A DNA stretch of 64,000 bases from Sphingobacteriaceae bacterium (GCA_029266635.1 JAQSWM010000001.1:372001-436000); one strand, 5' to 3'; shown: positions 43,526 through 52,156, counted from the first letter of the stretch. Notes: generated by a model from the sequence alone, not told the origin. A program made the numbers and translations.

Positions 43526-44413
43526 ATGAAGGTAAACAAGAACTACAGGCGTTATAGAATCATCCGCCTCCAGCTGGGCAACTTTGCATTCATTGCGGCG
43601 GGCGTGCTGATGGCAGCATTCGGACTGAAAGGCTTTCTTATCCCAAACCACTTTATTGACGGTGGTATCGTGGGTGTTTCGCTCTTAGCAACCAACATAA
43701 CCGACATACCTGTTTCTATTTGGCTGGTTATTTTTAACGCTCCATTCATATTCTTAGGCATCAAACAAATAGGGAAACAGTTCGCAATTACCACTTTGAT
43801 AGCAATTGTGGCTCTCTCGCTTATTATCTATTTCTTTAATTTCCCTGTAATCACAAACGATAAACTGCTGATATCCATTTTCGGTGGATTCTGCATTGGA
43901 GCAGGAATCGGGCTGGCCATGCGGGGCGGATGTGTTCTTGATGGTACTGAGATTATTGCTGTGTACCTGAATCGGAAGAGTGTGCTTAGCATTGGCGATA
44001 TAATCCTTGTGATAAATATTTTAATATTCAGCGTGGCTGCCTTCGTGCTGAATGTAGAAACGGCATTGTATTCCATCCTAACTTATCTGGCCGCCTCCAA
44101 AACGGTGGATTTCATCGTGCAGGGGATTGAGGAATATACCGGTGTTACGGTTATTTCTGCTAAAAGTGAGCAAATCAGAGAAGCCATTATTAACAATCTT
44201 GGCAGAGGCGTTACCATTTACAAAGGCGAGCGGGGCTATGGCAGCAGAGGCTACAACGACAAAGAAATGGACATCATTTTTACCGTAGTTACCCGTCTGG
44301 AGATTAGCAAGTTGAAGCAGGAGGTGCTGGCAATAGACCGAAAAGCCTTTATGGTGATGAACGTAATTACAGATACAAAAGGCGGTATGGTAAAGCCACG
44401 GCCGCTACACTAA
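43526..44413 (+). CDS. YitT family membrane protein (DUF161 plus DUF2179)
   Basis: 295 residues. Five to six hydrophobic segments fill residues 15-195 (FAFIAAGVLMAAFGLKGFL-like first helix; GGFCIGAGIGLAMRGGCVLDGTEI is the typical DUF161 glycine-rich block). The C-terminal soluble DUF2179 domain (about 205-290) reads GVTVISAKSEQIREAIINN and MNVITDTKGGM. Family knowledge: YitT proteins are inner-membrane proteins of uncertain function, with a transporter role proposed for some. One base separates its stop from the potassium channel start, so the two are co-transcribed. The gene diverges from the trp leader. Confidence 0.92.
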   Translation: MKVNKNYRRYRIIRLQLGNFAFIAAGVLMAAFGLKGFLIPNHFIDGGIVGVSLLATNITDIPVSIWLVIFNAPFIFLGIKQIGKQFAITTLIAIVALSLIIYFFNFPVITNDKLLISIFGGFCIGAGIGLAMRGGCVLDGTEIIAVYLNRKSVLSIGDIILVINILIFSVAAFVLNVETALYSILTYLAASKTVDFIVQGIEEYTGVTVISAKSEQIREAIINNLGRGVTIYKGERGYGSRGYNDKEMDIIFTVVTRLEISKLKQEVLAIDRKAFMVMNVITDTKGGMVKPRPLH

Positions 44414-44414
44414 C

Positions 44415-45365
44415 ATGTCGTTGAGGCTAAAAAAAGGGATCTCCGGCAACGACCTCGGCTTCGGGAACGGCCCGACCGTGAATAACCAGCGGTTGCTGAA
44501 TAAAGACGGCACTTCAAACATCCGCCGCGTTGGCCTGCCGTTCTTCCGCACTGCGGACAATTACAACGCCCTGATCACGATGAGCTGGGGCAAGTTCCTC
44601 CTCCTCATTTTTGCCGCTTATTTAGTAATTAACACCTTGTTTGCCGCTCTGTATGTATGGATTGGTGTTGAGCATTTAGATGGAGCCGATGGCAAAGGCG
44701 CAGTGAACCAGTTTTTTGATGCGTTCTTCTTTTCGGCACAGACAATCTCTACGGTGGGTTACGGACACATCAGCCCGCAAGGTATGGTTGCAAGCTTTTT
44801 GGCGGCGTTCGAATCCATGCTTGGCCTGCTTGCCTTTGCCCTGGCAACCGGCTTGCTTTATGGTCGATTCTCCAGGCCAACCGCCAAAATCGTATACAGC
44901 AAAAACATGCTTATTGCTCCTTATCAGGATGGAAAGGCACTGATGTTTAGATTGGCAAATCTGCGCAGCAGTCAGCTGATTGAGATTGAAGTACAGGTTC
45001 TATATTCCACAAACGTGAACGAGAAAGGCAAGATCATGAGGAATTTTGTTCCGTTGGAGTTGGAGCGAAGTAAAATCAGTTTGCTCACGCTGAGCTGGAC
45101 AGTTGTGCATCCCATTACGGAAGGCAGTCCACTTTTCGGTTTAACTCAGGCGGATATGAACGAAGGAGACGCCGAATTCATGATCATGCTGAAAGCATTT
45201 GATGATACTTTTTCCCAGACGGTGCATTCCCGCACATCTTTCGCAAACGAAGAACTGGTTTGGGATGCCAAATTTGAACCGGTGATTTCGAGCGATATTG
45301 ATGGAGTATCTACGCTTGATTATTCCAAAATGGGAGCATACAAGCTCCTCAACTTCGTTTCATAA
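44415..45365 (+). CDS. Inward-rectifier (KirBac-type) potassium channel
   Basis: 316 residues. An N-terminal slide-helix region (DNYNALITMSWGKF) is followed by the outer helix (LLLIFAAYLVINTLFAALYV), a pore helix, the selectivity filter TVGYG (113-117), and the inner helix (FESMLGLLAFALATGLLYGRF). The rest is the immunoglobulin-like Kir cytoplasmic domain (KALMFRLANLRSSQLIEIEV). Family knowledge: KirBac channels pass potassium and are gated by lipids and ligands. It is co-transcribed with the YitT gene, and its 3-prime end overlaps the convergent esterase gene by 17 bases. Confidence 0.94.
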   Translation: MSLRLKKGISGNDLGFGNGPTVNNQRLLNKDGTSNIRRVGLPFFRTADNYNALITMSWGKFLLLIFAAYLVINTLFAALYVWIGVEHLDGADGKGAVNQFFDAFFFSAQTISTVGYGHISPQGMVASFLAAFESMLGLLAFALATGLLYGRFSRPTAKIVYSKNMLIAPYQDGKALMFRLANLRSSQLIEIEVQVLYSTNVNEKGKIMRNFVPLELERSKISLLTLSWTVVHPITEGSPLFGLTQADMNEGDAEFMIMLKAFDDTFSQTVHSRTSFANEELVWDAKFEPVISSDIDGVSTLDYSKMGAYKLLNFVS

Positions 45366-46197
45366 AGTCCAGCATCATTCTATATTGCGGGCTCCAGCCG
45401 AAATACATATAGCTGATCATCCCGATGTGCTTCTTACGGTTCCTCCAGATTTCCTGAACAGGAACATGAGCTTGCAACAAGTATTCATATAAACAGCCGG
45501 ATTGTATTTGAATGGCTGGATAGGTGCGCCCGCCAATCAGGATGAGGTGCGGGTTTGAGATGTTGCTTTTGTAAGTTAACGGCGATGCCTTTTTCCACAC
45601 CTCAGGATCTTCTGTAAACGTGCGGATGAAATCGCGGTAGAAGTCATCGCCCTTTGTGTTGCTTAAATACTGATTCATGTCCAGTCCAAAAGCATCGTCC
45701 AAGATCATTCCCCGAATTGGAGTGGCTATTCCTTCTGCTTTAAAGAAGCGTGGATCAGCGTTGATCAGTTCGCCTAAATGTCCGCCCGCAGAATGCCCCA
45801 TCACAAATATCCTGGATGAATTGCCGCCGTAGCGGGATACATTTTCTTTCGTCCACTTCACCGCACGTGCACAATCCTGCGCCATTTGCTCATACTGAAA
45901 CTCCGGCGCAAGGCTATAATTAATGATCACCGCTACAACTCCCTTCCGGGCAAAGTTCTTTCCCAGCCAGGAATAAGTTTCTTTGTGACCGCTGTGCCAG
46001 GAACCGCCGTGAATGAACACCACAACGTCTTTAGCTTCTCCCTTTATTTTTGGATAGTAAACATCCAGCAGGTTCCGTGTTCCTGCAGCTTCGGAGGAAT
46101 AAGAAATGTCTTTTACAATCTCAATCCCAAAGCTCTGGATACTGAAAGAAGAAATTACAACGAGGACAAGAAAGTAACGTAACACGGGTTGAAACAT
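45349..46197 (-). CDS. Secreted alpha/beta-hydrolase (esterase/lipase-like)
   Basis: 282 residues with a signal peptide (about 1-24). An oxyanion-hole HGG (VVVFIHGGSWHSGH), the nucleophile elbow GHSAGGH, and a C-terminal His in KKHIGMISYMYF are visible. The usual third-member Asp is not obvious: the strand LILIGGRTYP ends without it. The family resembles BD-FAE/kynurenine-formamidase-like esterases. The substrate is unknown. Single gene, followed at its stop by the convergent channel gene. Confidence 0.85.
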   Translation of the reverse strand: MFQPVLRYFLVLVVISSFSIQSFGIEIVKDISYSSEAAGTRNLLDVYYPKIKGEAKDVVVFIHGGSWHSGHKETYSWLGKNFARKGVVAVIINYSLAPEFQYEQMAQDCARAVKWTKENVSRYGGNSSRIFVMGHSAGGHLGELINADPRFFKAEGIATPIRGMILDDAFGLDMNQYLSNTKGDDFYRDFIRTFTEDPEVWKKASPLTYKSNISNPHLILIGGRTYPAIQIQSGCLYEYLLQAHVPVQEIWRNRKKHIGMISYMYFGWSPQYRMMLDFMKRS

Positions 46198-46240
46198 ACC
46201 TTAACTACGGCTTCAGCACCGTTTTAGTTCTAATGTGAGG

Positions 46241-47056
46241 CTATTTTATCAGCGGATCTTTTTCTTTGGAGAAAAGTTTGTAAACCTGTGTATCGACCCA
46301 TCCCGGAAAAAGCTTATTCATGAATACAGCAAGTTTGCCTTGGGAAGTCATGATCAACGTGCGCTTGCGGGCTGCAATGCCACCAACAATTATCTCGGCA
46401 ACTTCTTCTGAGGTCATCATCTTACCTTCATCTAAACTGCTTTCGCCCTGGGATGTGCCGTCTTTAGCGAGAGCCGTGTTTCGGATATTGGAAGAAGTAA
46501 AGCCGGGAGCCGCCACCATCACGTGAAGGCCGGTTTTCAGATTCTCTACCCGCAAAGCCTCTAGAAAGCCATTCATCGCGAACTTGGATGCTGAATAGCC
46601 CGTGCGTCCGGGCAGCCCGCGGTAGCCGGCGATTGAGGAAACGCCAACTACCGAGCCTTGGGTTTTCAGCAGCTCAGGCAAAGCGTATTTGGTGCAGTAG
46701 ACCGTTCCCCAGAAGTTTACGTCCATCAGGTTTTTAAACACTAGCAAATCCAGATCTTTGAATAAAGCACGCATACTGATGCCTGCGTTATTTATAAGCA
46801 CATCAATCCTGTTAAAGGTAAGTATAGCTTGTTTAATCAGATATGCGCACTCGTCTTCCTTTGAGACATCGCATTGCACCGCCACAGCTTTAATACCGTA
46901 TTTCTGTTCGAGCTCCTCTGTTATCTGGCAAAGCGTTACGTACTGACGGGCGCCTAAAACCAGGTTTGCACCTTGTTTTGCGAACTCTTCTGCGCAGGCT
47001 TTTCCAATACCTGAAGATGCACCTGTGATGATTACGGTTTTGTTTGTGAATTGCAT
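46241..47056 (-). CDS. Short-chain dehydrogenase/reductase
   Basis: 271 residues. The classical SDR layout is present: TGASSGIGKA (cofactor binding, near 10-19), DVSKEDE, NNAGISMR, catalytic Ser in VGVSSIAGYRG, and the YSASK catalytic Tyr/Lys pair in GRTGYSASKFAMNGFLEALR. The residue after the second beta strand (LGARQ) suggests NADP preference. It is a cytoplasmic or membrane-associated oxidoreductase of unknown substrate, similar to DHRS7B-like members. The downstream esterase starts 43 bases after its stop. The gene 3 bases upstream ends right before it, so the recR-hypothetical-SDR genes may share a transcript. Confidence 0.9.
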   Translation of the reverse strand: MQFTNKTVIITGASSGIGKACAEEFAKQGANLVLGARQYVTLCQITEELEQKYGIKAVAVQCDVSKEDECAYLIKQAILTFNRIDVLINNAGISMRALFKDLDLLVFKNLMDVNFWGTVYCTKYALPELLKTQGSVVGVSSIAGYRGLPGRTGYSASKFAMNGFLEALRVENLKTGLHVMVAAPGFTSSNIRNTALAKDGTSQGESSLDEGKMMTSEEVAEIIVGGIAARKRTLIMTSQGKLAVFMNKLFPGWVDTQVYKLFSKEKDPLIK

Positions 47057-47059
47057 AGA

Positions 47060-47599
47060 TTATTTATAGCCAAAATATCCTGTTAAAATATTGAAAGCGT
47101 AAGTTCTAACCTCAGCCTTTGTAGAGGATAAATATGTTTGTACTAGCAAATTTTGTAGAAGGTCATAAGCAGCAACATTGCCGGCTACCCGAGGAATTTG
47201 AATAGAAAACATATGGGATGTAGCGCCTGTGCTTACCGTGAATGAAGCATCCAACCCATCAAGAATAGAACGAGTGTCTTTGTAATTAAGTAATGTGGGT
47301 AAATTTACAATCAACTCTTGACACTTCATGTACAATGCTGTCTTATTGCTGAAAACGCTTGTGTCTCTTAAATCCTGAGATTGAAGTTTCTGATGCTTTT
47401 TTTTATTGCGCATCTGATACATCGTAATACCAGATTCATGAAACATCACTTCTAATTCCTTATCCTGATTTATTTCAAATGTGCAGCCACGCTCCATAGA
47501 GGGGCTAACCCGAATTAATATTTTTGTTTGGGATTGCGAAGTCTTTGCACGTAGTACAAGAGCTACCAGAAACAAGCTACAAAAGAGGCGGACAAGCAT
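47060..47599 (-). CDS. Hypothetical secreted protein downstream of recR
   Basis: 179 residues from the ATG at 47599; the frame extends 17 codons into recR, but the later ATG starts a signal peptide (MLVRLFCSLFLVALVLRAKT, followed by a cleavable SQSQ). The mature part has no family I recognise. It contains MFHESGITMYQMRNKKKHQK, DLRDTSVFSNKTALYMKCQELIV and a hydrophobic C-terminus. One base separates the start from the recR stop codon. Codon use looks like the neighbours. Function unknown. Confidence 0.7.
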   Translation of the reverse strand: MLVRLFCSLFLVALVLRAKTSQSQTKILIRVSPSMERGCTFEINQDKELEVMFHESGITMYQMRNKKKHQKLQSQDLRDTSVFSNKTALYMKCQELIVNLPTLLNYKDTRSILDGLDASFTVSTGATSHMFSIQIPRVAGNVAAYDLLQNLLVQTYLSSTKAEVRTYAFNILTGYFGYK

Positions 47600-47600
47600 A

Positions 47601-48215
47601 CTATTTTTCAGAAATGCCATAAGGAACACGTGTAGCAATCGATCGTCCAAGCGTTATCTCATCTACATATTCAAGTTCGCCGCCAAAGGCAATGCCGCGG
47701 GCAATAGTAGACACTTGAACCTGCAGATCTTTTAAGCGTTTATAGATGTAGAAAATAGTGGTATCGCCTTCCATTGTTGCGCTGAGCGCCAGGATTACTT
47801 CTTTTATATCACCGGTTTTTACCCTTTCAACAAGGGTTTCAATATTCAAATCCGATGGGCCAATCCCATCCATCGGCGAAATCAAGCCCCCTAAAACGTG
47901 GTAAACTGCATGATATTGATTGGTATTTTCAACTGCCATTACATCGCGAGTATCCTCAACAATACAAATTACAGATTTGTCCCGCTTCACGTTCGAGCAG
48001 ATCTCACAAACAGGCAAATCAGAAATATTATGGCAGACCTGGCAGAAGCGGATGTTGTTGCGCAGGCTGGTTAAAGCATGGCTAAATCGCTCCACGTCTG
48101 CCTGAGGCTCGTTTAAGAGGTGCAAGACCAAGCGCAAAGCCGTTTTTTGCCCCACACCCGGCAATCTTGAGAACTCGTTAACTGCATTTTCCAGCAGTCG
48201 CGATGAGAAATTCAT
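47601..48215 (-). CDS. recR: Recombination mediator RecR
   Basis: 204 residues, the usual length. It has the helix-hairpin-helix PGVGQKTALRLVLHLL (about 20-35), a four-cysteine zinc finger (CQVCHNISDLPVCEIC), and a Toprim domain starting ICIVEDTRDVMAVE. RecR acts with RecO (and RecF) to load RecA at single-strand gaps. A -7 box sits immediately upstream of the ATG, suggesting a nearly leaderless mRNA. Confidence 0.97.
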   Translation of the reverse strand: MNFSSRLLENAVNEFSRLPGVGQKTALRLVLHLLNEPQADVERFSHALTSLRNNIRFCQVCHNISDLPVCEICSNVKRDKSVICIVEDTRDVMAVENTNQYHAVYHVLGGLISPMDGIGPSDLNIETLVERVKTGDIKEVILALSATMEGDTTIFYIYKRLKDLQVQVSTIARGIAFGGELEYVDEITLGRSIATRVPYGISEK

Positions 48216-48219
48216 TGCA

Positions 48220-48227
48220 CAAAGATA
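48220..48227 (-). promoter_or_regulatory. Bacteroidota -7 box (TATCTTTG) for recR
   Basis: A perfect TAnnTTTG on the leftward strand whose last G is five bases from the recR ATG, so the transcript would start at or within a base or two of the start codon. No clear -33 element. Confidence 0.45.
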
Positions 48228-48333
48228 GCACAGCTTGATCGGGAATAAAACGATTTGCCCGCGTTTCTGTTAGGATGCAGGCTTTATACAATCATCATAA
48301 AATTATTACATTAGCCACCCTAACCTATTCAAC

Positions 48334-49839
48334 ATGTCGCCAGCGATTCTCTTATCATTTATCATCGGATATTTTCTTCTGCTGATCGCGGTTTCGTACT
48401 TCACATCCCGCAAATCGTCTGATAACTCTACGTTTTTTATTGCTAACCGGAATTCCAAATGGTATCTGGTGGCATTTGGGATGATTGGGACGGCTTTGTC
48501 GGGCGTTACGTTTATTTCCGTTCCGGGGAAGGTGGGCTCGCCAGGCGGAGACCAGTTTGAATACTTTCAGTTCGTGCTGGGCAACGCGATAGGCTTTATT
48601 GTAATAGCAACGGTTTTGCTCCCGCTTTACTACAGGATGAACCTGACCTCCATTTATGGTTATATTGAAAAGCGCCTTGGCACCTGGAGCTATAAAACTG
48701 CTGCAAGTATATTTTTGCTAAGCCGCACAATTGGCTCTGCATTCCGCTTGTACTTAGTTGTGATTGTGTTGCAACGCTTTATTTTCGACAGTTATAATGT
48801 GCCGTTCTGGGCAACTGTGCTGATATCGCTTGCGTTGATCTGGTCGTACACCTTTAAAGGCGGCTTGAAGACAATTATCATCACTGATACGTTGCAGACC
48901 GTTTTCCTGGTTTCATCCGTGTTTCTAACCATATATTTTATTTGTACCAGCCTTGGGCTAAATATCCCTGAAACCTTTGAAGCGATTAAGAACAGCAATT
49001 ATTCCAAGATCTTTTTCTACGAGAACTTTCTTACCAACAAGTTCCACATCAGCAAACAGCTTATCGGGGGGATGTTTGTAACTATTGCAATGACAGGTCT
49101 TGACCAGGATCTGATGCAGAAAAATTTAAGCTGCAAGAACATCGGCGAAGCCCAAAAAAACATGTTTACGTTTACTGGAGTGTTTGTGGTGCTCAACTTA
49201 TTTTTCTTGAGCGTAGGCGCACTCTTATACATTTATGCTTCTAAAAATGGCATAGCTATTCCAACCGACGCAGCCGGCAATCCACGAACAGACTTCCTGT
49301 TTCCGGAAATCGCACTGAACCATTTGGCTACAGTGCCTGCAATCATCTTCATGATGGGCTTAACAGCAGCTACTTTCGCGACCACAGACTCGGCATTAAC
49401 CGCCCTTACCACCTCATTTTGCGTAGATTTCTTAGGCATGAGCAGCAAGGAAAAAGCTGAGCATTCGTCGGCGGTGAGAACCAGGCATTTAATTCACGTG
49501 GCATTTTCGATCCTGATGTTCCTGGTTATTATTCTGTTTAACTCGGTAAACAATGCCGCAGTTGTAAGTGCCATATTTACTGTGGCTTCGTACACGTACG
49601 GACCACTCCTGGGGCTCTATGGCTTCGGGCTGTTCATGAAAGGGCTTGATTTGCGGGACAAACTGGTGCCGTTTATCTGTCTGATCTCGCCCGGTGTTTG
49701 CTACTTCCTGAATGCGAATTCAAAATCATTGCTGGGCGGGTACGTATTTGATAACGAACTTATCCTTGTAAATGGTTTAATTACCTTTGTGGGATTGTTG
49801 ATTATCAGCAAACCGGCGACAGGCCAAACAAAATTTTAA
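48334..49839 (+). CDS. Sodium/solute symporter (SSS family)
   Basis: 501 residues with about 13 membrane segments. SSS marks: FIANRNSKWYLVAFGMIGTALSGVTF-type N-terminus with conserved SGVTFISVPG, SIYGYIEKRLGTWS, YTFKGGLKTIIITDTLQ and LTAATFATTDSALTALTTSF for the sodium-site region. The substrate is unknown; the sequence is quite different from the PUL symporter at 7072-8787. The next gene starts 17 bases after the stop. Confidence 0.92.
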   Translation: MSPAILLSFIIGYFLLLIAVSYFTSRKSSDNSTFFIANRNSKWYLVAFGMIGTALSGVTFISVPGKVGSPGGDQFEYFQFVLGNAIGFIVIATVLLPLYYRMNLTSIYGYIEKRLGTWSYKTAASIFLLSRTIGSAFRLYLVVIVLQRFIFDSYNVPFWATVLISLALIWSYTFKGGLKTIIITDTLQTVFLVSSVFLTIYFICTSLGLNIPETFEAIKNSNYSKIFFYENFLTNKFHISKQLIGGMFVTIAMTGLDQDLMQKNLSCKNIGEAQKNMFTFTGVFVVLNLFFLSVGALLYIYASKNGIAIPTDAAGNPRTDFLFPEIALNHLATVPAIIFMMGLTAATFATTDSALTALTTSFCVDFLGMSSKEKAEHSSAVRTRHLIHVAFSILMFLVIILFNSVNNAAVVSAIFTVASYTYGPLLGLYGFGLFMKGLDLRDKLVPFICLISPGVCYFLNANSKSLLGGYVFDNELILVNGLITFVGLLIISKPATGQTKF

Positions 49840-49856
49840 AATACATAGAACAAGAA

Positions 49857-50561
49857 ATGACAGGTGACGATAAAATAAGAAGTGCGTTTGAGAACAAAAA
49901 CTGGCAGGAAATCAAAGTAACAGACTCTTGGCAGATATTTAAAATAATGGCCGAATTTGTGGATGGCTTTGAGAAGCTGGCAAAAATCGGGCCTTGTGTA
50001 TCGATCTTCGGTTCTGCCAGAACACCAAATGACAGCAAGTACTACAAATTAGCTGAAGATATTGCTGCCAAGCTTACGGAGCGGGGCTATGGAGTGATTT
50101 CCGGCGGCGGACCGGGAATTATGGAGGCTGCGAATAAGGGTGCGTATGAGGCTGGCGGAAAATCTGTGGGGTTAAATATTGAACTTCCATTTGAGCAATT
50201 CCACAACAAATACATCGATCGGGATAAGCTGCTGGAATTTGACTATTTCTTCATCCGCAAAGTGATGTTCATGAAATATTCCCAAGGCTTTATTGTCCTC
50301 CCGGGAGGCTTTGGAACCATGGATGAAATGTTTGAAGCTATCACCCTAATCCAAACCGGCAAAATTGCACGTTTTCCAATCGTGCTGGTTGGAAGCGAGT
50401 ACTGGAAAGGGTTGTTGGATTGGGTAAAATCTACCATGGTTGAAAATAAAACCATCAGCCCTGAAGATCTAAATCTATATCGTTTAGTTGATACAGCCGA
50501 GGAAGCAACAGAGCATATCTTCAGGTTCTACGACAAGTATGTTTTGAAGCCGAATTTCTAA
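49857..50561 (+). CDS. LOG-family (TIGR00730) nucleotide-binding protein
   Basis: 234 residues. The LOG motif PGGFGTMDE and the upstream GGGPGIMEAANKGA are both present, with FGSARTP at the first strand. Family knowledge: LOG proteins release cytokinin-type bases from their 5-prime monophosphates, and bacterial members have nucleotide phosphoribohydrolase activity; the physiological role in this phylum is unclear. Length is normal for the longer bacterial class. Probably co-transcribed with the symporter. Confidence 0.93.
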   Translation: MTGDDKIRSAFENKNWQEIKVTDSWQIFKIMAEFVDGFEKLAKIGPCVSIFGSARTPNDSKYYKLAEDIAAKLTERGYGVISGGGPGIMEAANKGAYEAGGKSVGLNIELPFEQFHNKYIDRDKLLEFDYFFIRKVMFMKYSQGFIVLPGGFGTMDEMFEAITLIQTGKIARFPIVLVGSEYWKGLLDWVKSTMVENKTISPEDLNLYRLVDTAEEATEHIFRFYDKYVLKPNF

Positions 50562-50568
50562 AAACAAT

Positions 50569-50611
50569 TTATACGTATAATTTTTTATTTAATTACGTAT
50601 AACTATATTTG
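50569..50611 (+). promoter_or_regulatory. Promoter with two TACGTA operators for the toxin-antitoxin genes
   Basis: TTATACGTATAA (50569-50580) is a perfect 12-base palindrome. A second copy with the same TACGTATAA core lies at 50593-50602, 22 bases further, which is two helical turns. A perfect -7 box TATATTTG follows at 50604-50611. The first palindrome falls in the -33 area and the second touches the -7 box, as expected for a repressor-controlled promoter. Confidence 0.7.
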
Positions 50612-50616
50612 TTGAG

Positions 50617-50624
50617 AAAGGAGG
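50617..50624 (+). promoter_or_regulatory. Strong Shine-Dalgarno (AAAGGAGG) of the antitoxin gene
   Basis: A full-length AAAGGAGG lies five bases before the ATG at 50630 and selects this start over the in-frame codon at 50609. Such strong sites are unusual in Bacteroidota. Confidence 0.8.
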
Positions 50625-50629
50625 CACTC

Positions 50630-50887
50630 ATGAATACAAAAGTAACATTGAGCTTTGATGATTCCGTAATCCGCAAAGCCAAAAAATATGCTGCAGATAA
50701 CAACCTGAGCCTTTCAAGGCTGATTGAATTTCTGTTAACCAAAGTAACTACAAAAGAATATCAGTCTTTAGAAGATTTGCCCATAGCAGATTGGGTTAAC
50801 CAGGTTGCCGAAGGCCCTGCCATCTACAAAACTAAACAGAACAGCCGAAAGGCTTCCAAAGATGAATTTTTCGCATCTAAAAAATGA
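50630..50887 (+). CDS. Antitoxin, ribbon-helix-helix-like (DUF6364 type)
   Basis: 85 residues from the ATG at 50630. The N-terminal MNTKVTLSFDDSVIRKAKKY followed by NNLSLSRLIEFLL is a ribbon-helix-helix-type DNA-binding fold. The C-terminal half is charged and probably binds the toxin. Its stop overlaps the PIN gene start (ATGA), as in classic vapBC-type modules. It probably represses its own promoter through the TACGTA palindromes. The family name is from sequence style; the antitoxin role follows from the neighbour. Confidence 0.85.
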   Translation: MNTKVTLSFDDSVIRKAKKYAADNNLSLSRLIEFLLTKVTTKEYQSLEDLPIADWVNQVAEGPAIYKTKQNSRKASKDEFFASKK

Positions 50888-51306
50888 ACATCTTTTTAGA
50901 TGCGAATATTCTGGTTTCTGTTTTAAATAAAGAATACCCTCTTTTCACTTTTACCTCAAGAATTCTAAGCCTTTCCGACAGCAAGCGTGTTCAATTGTAC
51001 ACATCGCCGGTGTGCTTGGCGATTGCCTTCTATTTTGCTGAGAAGAAAAGTAAAGCAGCCGTTGCCAAGCAGAAAATCGAATTGCTTTGCAGGCATATCG
51101 CTATTGCAGAAAACTCATCAGCTACAGTGATCAAAGCTTTGAAAAACCCCTCCGTTCACGACTTTGAAGATGGCTTGGAATATTACGCAGCACTTGAAAA
51201 TAAATGCAATTGTATCATTACCGAGGACACTTCCGACTTCTACTTTTCTGACATAGAAGTGCTGAATAGTGTAGATTTCTGCAAGAAGTATTTGCTGAAA
51301 AGTTAA
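50884..51306 (+). CDS. PIN-domain toxin (VapC-like ribonuclease)
   Basis: 140 residues. PIN acidic residues are in the expected order: Asp6 in IFLDANILVSVL, Asp93/Asp96 in VHDFEDGLEYYAA, and Asp115/Asp118 in IITEDTSDF. Family knowledge: PIN toxins cut tRNA or rRNA when released from the antitoxin. It overlaps the antitoxin by four bases and is translationally coupled. Its TAA stop shares bases TTAA with the stop of the convergent gene at 51303. Confidence 0.88.
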   Translation: MNIFLDANILVSVLNKEYPLFTFTSRILSLSDSKRVQLYTSPVCLAIAFYFAEKKSKAAVAKQKIELLCRHIAIAENSSATVIKALKNPSVHDFEDGLEYYAALENKCNCIITEDTSDFYFSDIEVLNSVDFCKKYLLKS

Positions 51307-51737
51307 AGCAGGTATGCTTCGGGTATGCGGAATTGATCAGTTTCATCGCACCAAATCATGGAGGTAATCAGCCATCTACCTTCAATATAGATGTACTGAA
51401 TATAGTTTACCCCTCTCATCCAGGGCTTAGCCGGATCACTTGCAGAGCTATGCTCATACACACTAATTCGCTGGGCAGATTTGCAGAAAAGCTCAGTCTG
51501 ATCGCTAATTTCCTGCTGAGCAAACTGGCTGATATTGCCCGATTCTATTTGCTTCATCAAGGCCTGGCTAAAGCTTTGAACAGTAAAATCCACCGGCTTA
51601 TCGAAGTTGTTATTAATCAGCTTTCCATCGCCATAAAACAACTCCTGCAGCATATCGAAATTTGGATAGTGCTCGGCGTTGAAGGATATGCTTTGATAAA
51701 AGCGCTCAGTTAAATGGTCAATTTCCGGGATAGTCAT
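51303..51737 (-). CDS. NTF2/SnoaL-like protein
   Basis: 144 residues. The pattern ELFYGDGKLINNNFDKPVDF, FAQQEISDQTELFCKSAQRISVYE and YIYIEGRWLITSMIWCDE fits the cone-shaped NTF2-like fold with the conserved closing strand W-x-I-x-S. No signal peptide. There is no assignable reaction; such proteins range from isomerases to binding proteins. It lies alone, converging on the toxin gene. Confidence 0.75.
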   Translation of the reverse strand: MTIPEIDHLTERFYQSISFNAEHYPNFDMLQELFYGDGKLINNNFDKPVDFTVQSFSQALMKQIESGNISQFAQQEISDQTELFCKSAQRISVYEHSSASDPAKPWMRGVNYIQYIYIEGRWLITSMIWCDETDQFRIPEAYLL

Positions 51738-51779
51738 AGTGGTAAATGAATTTAATTAACACGCCAAGGCGGATTTGGT

Positions 51780-52115
51780 TCATCCGAACAGCCGTTTCAA
51801 CAAGGATTCTTTTAACCCAACATACAATCCATCCTCCCGCACTTCCACAGGATACAAGTCAATGTAATCCCCTTGCCCTGGATTCCCTCTGCCTGTTCTC
51901 AGATCATATTCATAGCGGTGATATGGGCAAATCAACTTCCCCTCCTTGCAAGTTCCGTATCCCAGCGCTGCACCTGCGTGAGGGCAATATGGCTGTGTGG
52001 CAAAGAACTCCTCTCCTACTTTAATAACACAGATCTTTCTGCCGGCCGCATCCGCGAAGCGCACGAAGTCATTAGCCTGTAATATCTCCTTGCCGAAAAC
52101 CTTTACCCAATTCAT
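51780..52115 (-). CDS. Rieske [2Fe-2S] ferredoxin-like protein
   Basis: 111 residues from the ATG at 52115. The frame can be opened earlier at a TTG at 52157, but that codon abuts the divergent queE start and MNWVKVFGKEIL is a typical beginning. Cluster ligands are visible as Cys/His in YCPHAGAALGYG and CPYHRYEYDLRTG. It is a small soluble electron-transfer protein of the type that serves oxygenases or nitrite reductase; its partner is not beside it. Divergent from queE with about 40 bases between starts. Confidence 0.9.
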   Translation of the reverse strand: MNWVKVFGKEILQANDFVRFADAAGRKICVIKVGEEFFATQPYCPHAGAALGYGTCKEGKLICPYHRYEYDLRTGRGNPGQGDYIDLYPVEVREDGLYVGLKESLLKRLFG

Positions 52116-52156
52116 GTTAGTGCCAATAGGTATATTTGCAGCCTTAAAATTAAACA

